Assembly: GCA_019454045.1 (NCBI GenBank)
Contig: SKCR01001858.1
Location: 1 to 64,000, forward strand
From: Zanthoxylum bungeanum
Taxonomy: Eukaryota > Streptophyta > Magnoliopsida > Sapindales > Rutaceae
DNA length: 64,000 nt
Direction: 5' to 3'
The notes beneath the pieces are model-generated. The model did not search any database, had not been told where the DNA came from, and saw only the letters and a program-made list of their open reading frames with translations. The translations under genes and the position numbers were made by a program. This document shows positions 33,120-45,109 of the stretch, piece by piece; position 1 is the first letter of the stretch; each line of letters opens with the position of its first letter.

Positions 33120-35153
33120 TGATGAGCGGAAAATATATCAATATTTACCGCCCCTTTTACTTAATATTTTGTTTAGTTTCTCGGGTTTGATGAACGTTTT
33201 GATGTGTTTTAGTTTATTTTGCAGATAAAATAATATTGGGACAAGATGAAATCATTTAGGATGAAATGTGGGTCAATAAGGGCAAAAAGTGGACTTGACA
33301 TATTAATTTTGGAGATTGGAAACTTGAAAGGGCGTTTTAACGAAGTGCAGTTTTGGAAATTCCAATTTTACGCATATGTCGTATTTTGGGCATAACCTTT
33401 TTCTCCGATATCGGATTGCGCTGATTCAAGTTCCAGATTAAATAAAACTCAAAGATTTACAACTTTGAAAGACAAAATAATTTCGAATTCTCAAGATTTC
33501 ATGCCCGAAATTGATGAAACATCCAGAAGTGTGTGTGTGTAATTATTAAAGTCATTTTCAATCATTTTCAAAGTAAAAAATAAATTAATAAATAAATAAT
33601 AAAAATTATCAAATCACCACCAAACATGATAAGCAATTAGTGGAGCAATTAATAATGGATTTGGTGGATGATTTGATGGAGGCAAAATTTTGCCTATAAA
33701 TACCAAGTCATTTCATTTGTAAATTCATACTTTCTTCTAAGGAATTCCTTAAGAATACTAAGAAGATTATATCTTGTTTGTTTATTTACAGCTTTCAGTA
33801 ATTAATTTCCGCTTTCGCACTTTCTTTTCTTTACTTTTCAGTTTTTACTTTCCGCAATTTACTTTTACGCACAGTACTTTTCTTTCTTTAATTTTCAGTT
33901 TTTACTTTTCAGTAATGAGGAGGTAACTCTCCTTTGCTGGGGTAAAAGGTAAAACTTTTATTACTAATATTTATATTAATCTCCCTTAATTATAATATAT
34001 AAACTAGTTAAAACCCGACTTAACGATGATACCGCCATATTGGTCGGTTGGTAATTATTTAAATTGGTTTTAACCTGACTAAACTGGATACCGCCTGATT
34101 GGTCGGTTGGTAATTAATTATTAATTTGACTTAATCTGGATACCGCCTATATGACTGGTTGGTAATTATCATGCAAAGTTTATAAATTATATTAAGGGAG
34201 ATATCTAAAATAGAAGTAATAAAAGTGGATCCTTTTACCTCAGCATTTTCTTTTATTGTACTTTTACTTTATTTATTTTTCAGCAATTTACTTTCAGCAT
34301 TTACTTTCAGCAATTTACTATCAGCATTTACTTTTCAGTAATTTACTTTCAGCATTTACTTTACCGCAATTACTTTTCAGCATTTTTACTTTATGTCTTT
34401 TATTTTACTAGCCCTAGTTATGTGTCGTAACTAAGTTAGTTATCTGGGGTTGTGATGAATTCTAATATCACCGGTTTATAAGGGGTTATTTTATAGTTTG
34501 GGTAATTTAAAGGTTTACTTATTAAGTCTTAAGCTTAATGCGTCTTGTTAATTGGCCATTAATAAGATTGATCTGGTAAATCTAAAATAAATTTGACAAA
34601 TGATTTTAGGTTTCAGCCTTAGACTTAATAGCCCACGATCTTCCTTAAGGATAGATAACTCTTTAATAGATTTCCTTACAGGATAGACATATACCTGTCG
34701 GGCGGGGGTAGCCATAATTGGAACTTAAACTTAATGAATCCAGGTAATTTGGTTGACATAGACATATGGTTCAATTGGGTTAAACTGGGTGTTTGCGTCT
34801 GACCATCGACAGAGGCTTTCTCATAATTTCTTGTTCCAGGTTAGTAAACCGATTTATTACACAAACATGAAATAACCACTTCATCTTTTAAAAGATATTA
34901 GAAAGATTCACAACCCTAGATAGTTTCCTAATATTGGATTTTCTTAAACCTAATTTCGCGCAATTTTATTCACTTGTTTTTAAATTCAAATCATCACCAT
35001 TTCAAATCAATCAATCAACCTATTAGATACTAGTAATCATTTGACCTCATAAATTAATAGATTAGGTATTAAGTTCTCGTGGGATCGATACTTTTTATAC
35101 TACTTGAACGATACGTGCGCTTGCGTTATACGCGTGTGATTACGTACCGGTCA
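33120..35153 (+). repeat. 3' LTR of the Athila-type element
   Basis: Matches 16022-18036 over its whole length, starting TGATGAGCGGAAAATA and ending GTACCGGTCA. It contains an extra 30 bp or so (GGGCAAAAAGTGGACTTGAC, about 33280-33299) missing from the 5' LTR. Confidence 0.88.
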
Positions 35154-35683
35154 GTTATACCCCCCCCCCATATGCACCCCTTGAAGCATAGGATCAATTT
35201 ACACACAATTGGAGGACATGTCCCCATGGGGTACCATCCAAGGGACATGTCCCTCCTCCATCCAAACAAATATATTTGAAGATTTGAAGAATTTCCAACA
35301 GTGGGTACTCTCAAGAGATGAAGGACCTCATGAGATGGCTCAGGTACGATTTTACCTCTGTATTTAGCTCATTATATTTATTCTATTCTTTTTATAAAAT
35401 TAATTTTTTAAAGTAATGAGTCTGGACAATGCATGAGTAATCTGTAGCAGAAAAAGTAATTTGATATTCTCTATATCTTTCATTTAATTTTTTAAGCTTG
35501 CAGGAAACTCGGATGAATTCATACTAAACGTTATGCCTTTTGTTCTTAATTAGTGTGTATATGCGTAATAAAAATTATCCTTTATCGTGTGCTTAACTTT
35601 TTTAACTGATTTTTGTTTCCACATATTAAACTCATTTTATTCTTATCATGTGCTTATTATGTTATTTTCTAGATATCAGATGT

Positions 35684-36453
35684 TGTCACGACCCCATCCC
35701 TAGAGCGGGCCCAACCCTAGAAAGAGGTTCACATATTTCTTTAGCTCGAGCATTCTATATGTCAAACCAGCCAAACAAATATACACAATATTACATCATA
35801 AATTACAAATAGATGGATTATACACAATTTATATGGTTTATAACACAAGTCTTAAAAATATGCAAATGATGACTCAAATATATGGACCAACCCGAAAAAT
35901 AACTGTGACACGTGATTCCAATTCTGGTACTCCTTCTGCTGTGCTCGCGAACTACCTGGAATGTTTAGGGGAAAAGGAGAGTGAGCTTAAAGAGCTCAGC
36001 AAGTAAAGCATTCATACTCTCAACATGACCTCACCAACAAAATAAGAATATATATATATATATAGCAAACATCCCACAACAATATAAATATCCATCAAAC
36101 ATGGTTGCTAATCTGGGTCCAGTATAACAATGGATTGAAACTAATGGGGGAGTCCTTCGCATACCCCCAAGGTTTCCAACCATAACAACTCGCAAAATAT
36201 GTGTGGGTTAGTTAAAACCAATGGGGGAGTCCTTCGCATAACCCCAAGGTTTTTCACCATATAATCTCGCAAAATATCTCATCACGTCTCATCTCATCTC
36301 ATATCTGACCGCTATTATATAAAACCCGGCAGCACAATACAACAACATGTATCATCCAATACAATCACATCCCACATCCAATCCATCAATCTCATCTCAA
36401 CAATCATGAATTCATATTTATCATGCTTTCATTTAATCAATATTTATATCTCC

Positions 36454-36524
<71 letters not shown>

Positions 36525-37844
36525 ATTATAATTATAATTATAATTATAATTATATTAATTATACCAATATATTTATATATGGACTATCACAACAACCATT
36601 AATCAACAAACAATTATGTTAAGGGGATCATCGTGCAGTGTACTTACCTCTATCCATGCAAAAGCTCTTAATATGTCCTTATCCTCCCTAAGAATCTGAA
36701 AGAGGTAAAATTACGATCAAGTCCCTCAATTTATCCAAAATTACGATTTTACCCCTAAACTTTCTAAATGTCCATTTTAGCCCCTAAACTTTTCTAATAT
36801 GTCCAAATAGTCCTAAAATTCTTAAATATTACTATTTAAGCCCTAAAAACCAGAATTTACAGTTTTACCCTCTTAATTATGCAAATTTACAATTACGTCC
36901 AAAACTTTCAAATTCTATCATTAACACCCCAAAAAGGTAATAATCACGTACCGATCTCCAACAACCTCCAAATCTCTCAACGAAGGAACCGCTGGTCAGA
37001 AAACGCCTCAAGGATCACGTCGATGGTGGTGGTAGGGGCTAAAACACGGCGGTTACTGACGATCGGTTAAACACCGATAACAACTGTATTTTACTCGTTT
37101 CTCAACAACCGAAGGTCTGATTTGGGCAAACTAAGTGTCCAACTTGCGTATCTCGATGAGGGGAAAATTCTGGTTCGCGAGGTGTCATACACGCGCGGCG
37201 GCGCGTGGAGCGCGTGGGCAGCAAGTAGCCGGCGCGTGGCCGCCGCGTCCGGAATTTTCTCGGCGGCGGTCCGGCGGAAATGGATTCGTCTCGTCGAGAG
37301 GATTCTCCAGATGTGGTCACTTGCCGAAAACAAAGATTGGACGACGTCGAAAAGTCTTTTTCTCTCTTTGTCCATGTACTTTCTCTCTCTTCTGAATAAT
37401 CCACTCTCATGCTCTCGGTTTCTCTCTCTAAAACTCCAAGAAATTGCTCTCAAAACTCTTTGGAATTACTCTCAACTCCTCTAGAATTGTCTTCAACACA
37501 CCTCACTCTCCTCTCTCTAAATCACAACTCCAAAATCTTCTTGCATGACCATGAAAAGTATTATTCTCATAGCCAAACACATGAAAAGCTTACCACTCTC
37601 CCTCTATCTCCAGCAGTTACGACCTCCAACAAGAAAATGCTATTATTATGTTGATGGAAGAAATTAGGTGATGATAGGAGTAGAGATTATGGTGGTTGAG
37701 TGTATTTTTTTAATTGGGAGACAAAGAAACATATAAGCATGATTTAGATAATGATAATATAATGGTGGGGTTTGGTTAGGTTGAGTGTGATAAGGAAAGA
37801 AAAAAAAATTATTAAATAATAATAAAAACAAATGAGGCATTACA
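35684..37844 (+). mobile_element. Ty3/gypsy-type solo LTR inserted in a pyrophosphatase exon
   Basis: Starts TGTCACGACCCCATCC and ends GAGGCATTACA. The 5-bp flanks are GATGT (35679-35683) and GATGC (37845-37849), a target duplication with one change that interrupts the codons for ISDAIRDGAEGFF. At 2.16 kb, with no protein homology, it is a solo LTR. The ORFs at 37091-37484 are chance frames in a GC-rich patch of the LTR. Confidence 0.82.
36457..36518. repeat. (AT)n microsatellite
   Basis: About 31 AT units followed by imperfect TAATTA repeats to 36555, inside the solo LTR. Confidence 0.9.
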
Positions 37845-38552
37845 GATGCAATACGAGATGGAGCTGAAGGCTTCTTCAGGACCCAGTATGGGACTATCTC
37901 AAAGATGGCATGTTTGCTTGCACCGGTGATTTTTAGCATTTACCTGATTCGCAGTACAACCCTTCAACAAGAAGCTGCTGGCATTGGGAGGTGATGATAA
38001 TCTAAAATGCATTATGTGTAATTAATCTACTTATTAGCTAGTTTTTCATCGTAATGTCATCCTGCTGAACAATCAATGTGTTTGGTTTACTGGCTGATGC
38101 AGGTCAACTTCTGCATATATTATTGTTGCCGCTTTCCTTTTGGGGACTTTATGTTCAGGAATTGCAGGGTATGTAGGGATGTGGGTGTCAGTTCGTGCAA
38201 ATGTTCGAGTGGCCAGTGCTGCAAGACAGTCTTCAAGAGAGGCATTGCAGGTTGTTTCCTTTATAGTATGTTATTTCTATAAAGTTACAGATCTGCATCG
38301 TAATCTACGAATATAATGTTCAGGTAGCTGTTCGTGCTGGTGGTTTCTCAGCTATTGTGGTTGTTGGTATGGCTGTAATTGGTATAGCCATCCTTTATTC
38401 CACATTTTATGTTTGGTTGGAGGTTGATACGACAGGTTCAATGAAGGTTAATGATTGTAGGTGTCAATTTCCTTTTTACTGATATTTATTGTTTTGAAAA
38501 TCACACTAAAGGGAACAAGGTTGTGATTATTATTTTTTTTTTGGTATGTGTC

Positions 38553-38716
38553 TGTGAGAATTTGTGAAGAAAATGTCTATAAACATTTGCTTGATTTAGA
38601 ACTTACAATGAGAGGCCTTTATATAGGCATTATACAACTAACATATTAAATACACAACAACACAACTACCAACTACACACTACATAACTAATTCCAACAC
38701 CCAACTAATTCCAACA
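38553..38716 (-). repeat. 3' LTR of the short-LTR copia (164 bp)
   Basis: Carries an extra 58 bp or so compared with the other LTR, made of ACACAACTACCAACTACAC-type sequence and a repeated CTAATTCCAACA. The GCCTTTATATAGGCATT block is a likely TATA region. Confidence 0.85.
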
Positions 38717-38723
38717 CTCCCCC

Positions 38724-40815
38724 TCAAGCTGGAGCATACATGTTATATGCACCAAGCTTATTACAGATGAAATCAATACGAGGACCGCGAAGAGACTTAG
38801 TAAGGACATCTGCTAATTGATCGTCTGAGTTGACAAAGCTAGTAGCAATATATCCTGACAAAATTTTCTCTCTGATAAAGTGACAATCTACTTCTATATG
38901 TTTGGTCCTCTCGTGAAACATGGGATTGGAAGCGATATGTAATGTTGCCTGGTTGTCACAGATTAGTTACGTTTGTGCTCCTCCTCCAAACTTTAATTCT
39001 TGAAGTAATTGTTTCAACCATATCATCTCACATGTTGCTAAGGCCATAGCTCTATATTCTGCCTCTGCACTAGACCTGGCAACAACAACTTGCTTCTTAC
39101 TCTTCCAGGATATGAGATTACCTCCAATCAGAACACAATAACCTGTAGTAGAGCACCTATCTGACGGAGAACCCGCCCAATCTGCATCAGAATAACCAAT
39201 AACATGAGTATGTCCCTTATCTTCATATAGTAGACCTTGGCATGGTGCTCTTTTAACATATCTAAGAATACGTATAACAGCATCCCAATGACTTTGGCAA
39301 GGGGTTTGTAGAATCTGAATAACCACACTTACAGCAAAAGAAATATTTGGTCGTGTGATGGTAAGGTAGTTTAGCTTCCCAACTAATCTCATGTATTGTC
39401 CAGAATCATCTAGTGGTTCTCCTATTAGCTTCCTATACTCTTCGGGATTCTCCAACGGCTCCCCCTCTTTTGGTAGGAGTTTAACATTAGGATCCATAGG
39501 TGTGTCCACCGGTCTGCAATCTAACATACCAGTCTCCTGAAGAATATCCAATCCATACTTCCTCTGGGAAATAGCTACCCCCGAGTTAGATTGTGCCACC
39601 TCTATGCCAAGAAAGTACTTGAGTCGTCCCAAATCCTTAGTCGGTAAATGATTAAATAGGTGTGTTTTTAGCTCCCGAATACCCTCTTGATCACTTCCAG
39701 TGATGATGATATCATCCACATAAACTACTAAGTAGATGCATTTTCCATTGGAATGGTGGTAGAAAACAGAGTGATCAGCTTCACTACGAGTCATACCAAA
39801 ATCTGTAATTACAGCATTGAACCTCTCAAACCAAGCACTAGGAGACTGTTTTAAACCATAAAGAGAATGGCGAAGCCGACATACCAAACCATACTCCCCC
39901 TGAGCAACAAACCAGATGGTTGCTCCATATAGACTTCCTCCTGAAGATCACCATGGAGAAATGCATTCTTGATGTCTAACTGATAAAGAGGCCAATGATG
40001 CATAGCCGCAATGGAGAGAAACAATCGGACAGAGGCAATTTTGGCCACAGGAGAAAAAGTGTCACTATAGTTCAGACCAAATATCTTTGTATAGCCCTTG
40101 GCAACCAGACGAGCCTTAAGACGATCAATGTTCCCATCAGGACCAACCTTCACTGTATAAACCCACCGACAACCAACTACAGATTTGTCGGACGGTAATG
40201 GAACCAAATCCCATGTGCCACTAGAGTGTAGGGCGTCCATTTCATCAATCATCGCCTGCTTCCACCCGGGGTGGGATAATGCCTCACTGAGCTTTTTAAG
40301 AATAGAAACAGAAGACAAGGTGGAAACAAAAGCATAATATGGAGCAGATAAACGATGATAACTCATAAATGTGTATATAGGATGAGGATTGCGAGTGGAA
40401 CGAATACCTGTACTAGTGGCAATAGGACCATGTAGGGCAGTCAGGTCCACAGTAGGGGTAGGAGCTGGAGCAGGGTGTGAGTCAGCCTGGAGAGGTGGGG
40501 GCGAGGATGACGTTGGTAGACCTGAAGAGGACGAGGATGGAGGACTATAGAATGGAACGGGAAGAACCTCTGGATGGAGTGTAATGGGCGGTGTATCTGG
40601 AGAGAAAAATGGGGAGGACTCAAAGTAGGTAACGTCAGCAGAAATGATATAACGGTCAATAATGGGAGAATAACAATGATACTCTTTTTGAAGTCGAGAG
40701 TAACCCAAGAAGATACATTTGATAGACTTAGCACCCAGTTTATCCCGGCCCGGTGTCAGGTTATGGACAAAGAAAACACAACTGAATATGCGAATGGGTA
40801 AATGATGGAGAGGTT
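38724..40815 (-). pseudogene. Copia reverse transcriptase and RNase H (broken)
   Basis: Reading leftward: the linker and RT start (HPGWKQAMIDEMDALHSSGT, RLKARLVAKGYTK, YQLDIKNAFLHGDL) in frame 39851-40708. After a one-base shift near 39890 come RHSLYGLKQSPSAWFERF, the catalytic YVDDIIITG, and RNase H motifs (YSDADWAG, SSAEAEYRAMA) in frame 38967-39887. After a stop near 38967 comes the RNase H tail [18 protein letters not shown] (38724-38921). All catalytic motifs remain readable, so decay is recent or moderate. Confidence 0.88.
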
Positions 40816-42685
40816 AAGTGGGAAATAGAATGGAGTGGGGAAGTTGATTTTTTAAAACAGAGGAAGGCATACGATTAATTAAATAGAAAACTGTGAGAAC
40901 AGCATCCCCCCAGAAACGAAAGGGCAGATGATTGTGGAGTAGAAGGGTACGGGCCGTGTCAATGAGATGTCTGTTTTTACATTCAGCGACACCATTTTGT
41001 TGGGGTGTGTGGACTCCGGAATTCGCCAAGGTCCTCAATCAGAATTTGTAAGTTGGGCACTAGCAATCCTGCAAAAAACAAAGTAGAGTGGACGAGAGTA
41101 GGCTACCACCGGTGTGGTGGATATCGGGTATACTCCGACGCCCAAGTCAGTGGCACGAAATAAATCGTAAAGTGGAAAGCAAGGTTGAATATTACCTCTA
41201 CTTCCTTTGTTTGGCCGTGAGGGCCGTGTAATATATGAGGGGATCAAGGATTGAGAGCATGAAGTATTAGGGTGAGAGAAATGAGCTTGAATGAATTCTT
41301 CCCGTATTCTTTTCATATTTATAGATAAAACATGATCTGATGTTGGTGTATTTGGTAATGGTTTTGGAGTAAGTGAGGATTATGCTAGAATTAGGTTAAG
41401 TGGAGTGGTGGTTGATTAAGCTAGAATTAGGTTAAGTGGAGTGGTGGGTGATTAATGCTAGAGTTAGGTGGAGTGGTCATGCTTTTTGTTAGTTTATGAT
41501 TTAATTGTAATTATATAATACATAATTATTTGGGCTTTGGTCCTTATTTTCGGGCCTAACATGCTGATGGGCTTAAGGTGAAAGACAGTTTTACCCTTGG
41601 ACCAAATTTGGCCCATACAGGGTGTGTGAGCACAAGAGGACTCATGAAGAATACCGAGGGAGACATGAAGTTTTTGAACTGGGTAGAAAAATATTCACGA
41701 GCATTATCACTACGTAATATGCGTATAGGAACACCGAATTAGTTTGAATCTCAGTACAAAAGGCTTTAAAGGTCGAAAATAACTCAGAACGATCTTTAAG
41801 TAAGAAGAGCCAAATGTTTCGAGAATGGTCATCAATAAATGTAACAAAATAGCGAAATCCCAAAACAGAGTTGACACGACAGGGACCCCAAACATCAGAA
41901 TGAACTAAGTCAAATAGGGACGCAGCCCGATTATGGATACGCTTGGGAAACTTAGTACGAGTTTGTTTACCAAGTTGACACGGCTCACAATTAAAGGAAG
42001 ATAAAGTAGAAAGATGCGGAGCTAGCTTCTGGAGCTTGGACAGACTGGGATGACCCAACCGACAATGAATGACTTGAGCAGAATCAGAAGAAGTGCAAAC
42101 AACGGAAGGTAGTGACTTTGAAAGGTGATAGAGGCCTTGTGACTCACGTCCTGTACCAATCATCCGTCCCGTACTCTGGTCCTGCACGACAACAGAATTA
42201 TTAAGAAAAGTGACAGAACAGTTAAGATCATGAGTAAGTTTACTAACGGAAATAAGATTAAAAGGAAAACCAGGTACATAAAGAACAAAGGTCAATGGTA
42301 AGGAAGGAACAGGAGAAGCTCGCCCGATACCCTTAGCAACGGCTTTAGAGCCATTAGCAAGGGTAAACATAGGGAGGGAATCTGAACCGGTTAAAGATGA
42401 GAAAATGTGTGGATTACCAGAAATATAATCGGAGGCTCCAGAATCAATAACCCAGGGGCCGAGAGGAGAGGACTGAGTGAGGCAGGCCACAGAATTACCA
42501 GTGTGGGCAACAGAAGCAGAGGATGGTTGCTGAGAGGCCTGATATTGAAGGAAAGCAGTATAATCCGGGCCAGATAAGGTAACTTGCTGAGATGAGTGCT
42601 CAGAAGAAATAGGGGAGGCAGTGCCGTCAACTTGAGCAACCTTAGCAGTAGAGGGACGAGGGGTTTGCCATGAAGCTGATAGCAA
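40814..42685 (-). pseudogene. Copia protease and integrase (split by a solo LTR)
   Basis: Frame 41642-42685 holds the protease active site WVIDSGASDYISG, the GAG-pre-integrase HCRLGHPSLSKLQKL...CEPCQLGK, and integrase acidic blocks HSDVWGPC and FIDDHSRNIWLFLL. The domain is cut by the LTR at 41008-41619 and resumes as HTPQQNGVAECKNRHLIDTA (40814-41000), containing the catalytic glutamate (E in AECKNR). Confidence 0.85.
41008..41619 (-). mobile_element. Solo LTR inserted in the copia integrase
   Basis: A 612-bp insertion with ends TGTGGACTCCGG and GGCCCATACA and exact 5-bp duplications GGGTG (41003-41007, 41620-41624). On the minus strand it starts TGTATGGGCC, a common plant copia LTR start. 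It lies between the integrase codons for SSCAHT and TPQQNG. An internal direct repeat (about 50 bp around GCTAGAATTAGGTTAAGTGG) is at 41386-41455. Confidence 0.8.
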
Positions 42686-43485
42686 CGCTCTCGGGTGTGA
42701 CCAACCTTTTGATAGTAACTATATTTGGGACGCACTCCTCGGTGAATATGGGATCCACGATTGCCCGTGGAACTGCCATGTGCTGCAAAGATAGAAGGCT
42801 CTGCGGAGTGGGACTCAGAGTCAATGACGGAAGTGGAGGAGACTCGAAGAAGCCGAGCAAAAACATTTTCCAGAGAGGGGATAGTAGTACTGGCCAAAAT
42901 CTGATCACGAACGGGCTGAAGCTCAGATCGGAGCCCAATCAAAGATAACATCATAAAGAACTGTTCTCGTTGGCGTTCATGTTCAGCAATTGTAGTGGTA
43001 ATTGGTAAGATAGAATTGAACTCCTCTCGCAATGATTCAATCCGACCAATATACTCAGACATATCCAGATCACGCTGATTCAAGTGAAACATATTGGACA
43101 CAACATTATAAAATCTTTGTATATCATTAGTATACAAAGCGGTAGCCTTACTCCATAACTTGTGGCAAGTCTTATAGGGTCGAAACATGACAAGAAGTTT
43201 AGAATCAATAGACTGCCATAAGAGATTACATAATTGAGCATCAAGTTTCCTCCAAGACCGGCGCTCGGCCTTAGGTATAGAATCCTCACTGGAGATTAAA
43301 TAATCTTCACACCCTTGCCCCATAAACCGTAATTCAACTGAAGCCGACCAATAAACATAATTTATAGAACCAAGTAACTTATCAGTTGTAATAACAGGAG
43401 AACCAGAAAGAGTTGGGACGAAGGGACCTGATTTAGGCAAAATAAGAGCTCGGGGGTGAGTGTCGTCTTCTGACGGGCGATCCAT
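42640..43485 (-). pseudogene. Copia gag
   Basis: Starts at ATG 43485 (MDRPSEDDTHPRALIL). The UBN2-type gag core follows (INYVYWSASVELRFMGQGCE, LWSKATALYTNDIQRFYNVV, FFMMLSLIGLRSELQPVRDQ). The zinc knuckle region reads YSYYQKVGHTRERCYQLHG, in which the first two cysteines expected of CxxC are tyrosines. The frame upstream of the ATG is leader. Downstream it leaves frame with the protease, a normal or decayed gag-pol junction. Confidence 0.8.
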
Positions 43486-43826
43486 AAATAATATCGCGGA
43501 AAAAAAAAACTGAGCAGATCGGCGCTCGGGAAGGTTGATCGGTGACCTCTGAGGGTAGTGGTGGTGGTGGTTTTTTGAAAAAAAAAAAGTGCGGAAGTGG
43601 TGGTGGGTAAATCTAGGGTTCCGAGGGAATTTTGAGGAAAAAAAAAAGTGAAATAGACACGCCAAAGAAGGAGACCGACGACAGAAGTGAGACCAGCGGC
43701 TGACAAGGAGTCGGAGGATGCCGGAGGTGTCTTCGGACGCGCACCGGAACAGTAACGTCGGTGGTGGCAGTGGTGGTGGTATCACCGGAAAGAAAAGAAG
43801 ACCCTAGGATCAACCTACCGATACCA

Positions 43827-43932
43827 TGTGAGAATATGTGAATAAAATGTTTATAAACATTTGCTTGATTTAGAACTTATGAGAGGCCTTTATATAGGCA
43901 TTATACAACTACCATATTAACTAATTCCAACA
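43827..43932 (-). repeat. 5' LTR of the short-LTR copia (106 bp)
   Basis: Minus-strand TGTTGGAATTAG...TTCTCACA, shorter than its partner by one internal deletion. Confidence 0.85.
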
Positions 43933-44791
43933 GTGTCTTAACCTAGGAATTTTTTTGTTACCTCTTTATCTACCTTAGGCTATAGTCTTGCAGATTTTGC
44001 TGTTTTATGGAGATTGATTCTGCATGAGTTTCATATTTATACATGCATAATCATCATAATTTTCTATCATCAAAATATGATTGATTATTGGCTTTAGGTC
44101 ATGAGGAATGGACTTGTAGATATATTGCTTTTTGTAGGAATTTCAGGAAGGCATTGCTAATATTGGCTAGTTTATGGGCGTGAAGAACATTATATAAGTA
44201 CTTTTGAACAATATATTAAAGAAATCAGGAATTGGATTTTTTGAGTTAGTTGACAACATTTTGGAATATACACAAATCTATTCTTTAGTTGATTTGTTTC
44301 TTGTACTTTTCCAGTGCCTCTTCTCCTTGTGGGTTATGGTTTTGGGGCTTCATTTGTTGCGCTGTTTGCACAGTTGGGTGGTGGAATATACACAAAAGCA
44401 GCTGATGTTGGAGCAGATCTTGTTGGGAAAGTTGAGCAGGGTATACCTGAAGATGATCCTCGGAATCCTGCCGTCATTGCAGATTTGGTACTCTCATTCA
44501 CCATTTTTGCCATCCTTGTTGAAGAGCCTGCGTATTTGTAACTGCAGCTTGCTGGTCAGCATTGAATTTTTCTATTGTCCTGAACATTCTGAGATGTAGT
44601 TTGTAAGTCAGCCAGAAGTACAAATCCATAGTTGAGTATAAGAAATTGACACACAAATATTAGGAGTATTTATGGTATCACTTTATCTTGCATCGTTTTT
44701 TAATGACCCGGCAAAGTACAAAAAAAGCATATAAACCCATAGTGCAAGCTATGTCACTGCCCGATACCATCAAAACTTTTAAGCTGGTCAT

Positions 44792-44951
44792 GATGCTTGT
44801 GCCACACCTGAGGAACAAGAGACTCTCCGTAAATGGAAAGATGATGAACAAATAGATTTATGATGCAGGCAACAGAGAATATATAATTCAAATAGATTTA
44901 TCATCTTTCCATTTACGGAGAGTCTCGTGTTCCTCAGGTGTGGCATCATCA
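44792..44951. repeat. Inverted repeat of a gag segment
   Basis: Arms 44792-44846 and 44900-44951 are about 90 percent alike and both encode the gag motif ATPEE(Q/H)ETLRKWKDD, on opposite strands. The 50-bp spacer contains a repeated AAATAGATTTA. It marks a rearranged end of the element. Confidence 0.8.
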
Positions 44952-45109
44952 GGTATGGCCAGAGGCAACGGACCTTCCAACATATATTCTATTTGTTCAG
45001 ACCCAAGAACAATTCTCAGATCTAAATCCCAATCTGCGAAGTTTTCGACGCCCTTAAGCTTATTCGTATCTAGTATACGGGCAAAAGGATTAGGAGCATG
45101 TGCCGCCAT
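44888..45109 (-). pseudogene. Copia gag, N-terminal fragment
   Basis: ATG 45109 starts MAAHAPNPFARILDTNKLKG, followed by FADWDLDLRIVLGSEQIEYM and DDATPEEHETLRKWKDD. The frame ends in the inverted-repeat spacer. It is similar to the gag start at 2455. Confidence 0.8.

Larger units (their letters stand above)
16022..35153 (+). mobile_element. Athila-type Ty3/gypsy retrotransposon, pol-deleted, with 3' cargo ORFs and a nested copia
   Basis: Two LTRs of about 2.0 kb (16022-18036 and 33120-35153) with TG...CA ends bound the element. The flanks GATAT (16017-16021) and GTTAT (35154-35158) are a 5-bp duplication with one change. After the 5' LTR come a primer-binding site resembling the tRNA-Asp type and an Athila-type gag interrupted at 19661 by a copia element. 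Protease and the C-terminal end of integrase follow, then two extra ORFs (30367-30939 and 31191-31799), a non-coding 3' region, a polypurine tract (about 33107-33119) and the 3' LTR. Reverse transcriptase, RNase H and the integrase core are missing, so it could move only with help. Without the nested copia it is about 9.7 kb. Confidence 0.85.
15575..35300 (-). mobile_element. Copia-type solo LTR in a pyrophosphatase exon, itself split by the Athila-type element
   Basis: The outer piece is 15575-16021 plus 35154-35300, about 590 bp without the nested insert. Its ends are TGTGGTACATATAG and GAATTTCCAACA; read on the minus strand it starts TGTTGGAAATTC, a common copia LTR start. The 5-bp duplication GTGGG occurs at 15570-15574 and 35301-35305, interrupting the codons for SKWVLSRDEGP. 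No internal region remains, so it is a solo LTR. Confidence 0.8.
38553..43932 (-). mobile_element. Ty1/copia retrotransposon with very short LTRs, in a pyrophosphatase intron
   Basis: LTRs at 43827-43932 (5' on the minus strand) and 38553-38716 (3') have TGTTGGAATTAG / TTCTCACA ends. The exact target duplication GTGTC is at 38548-38552 and 43933-43937. The primer site TGGTATCGGTAGG follows the 5' LTR, and the polypurine tract TTGAGGGGGAGTG precedes the 3' LTR. Gag, protease, integrase, reverse transcriptase and RNase H are all present in order but broken by frameshifts, stops and a solo LTR (41008-41619). Confidence 0.92.

Noticed and set aside
36121..36260. Repeated TGGGGGAGTCCTTCGCATA segments resembling a short CRISPR-like array
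   Set aside because: Only two copies, about 90 bp apart, within a plant LTR; a small tandem duplication explains them.
37091..37484. Overlapping ORFs of 86-120 codons on both strands
   Set aside because: They lie in a GC-rich patch inside the gypsy solo LTR, have low-complexity Arg/Ser/Leu-rich translations and no motif.
41003..41629. Reading the insertion as a Mutator-like element with a 9-bp duplication (GGGTGTGTG)
   Set aside because: The ends lack terminal inverted repeats. TG...CA ends with a 5-bp duplication fit an LTR better, and the extra TGTG match is by chance.
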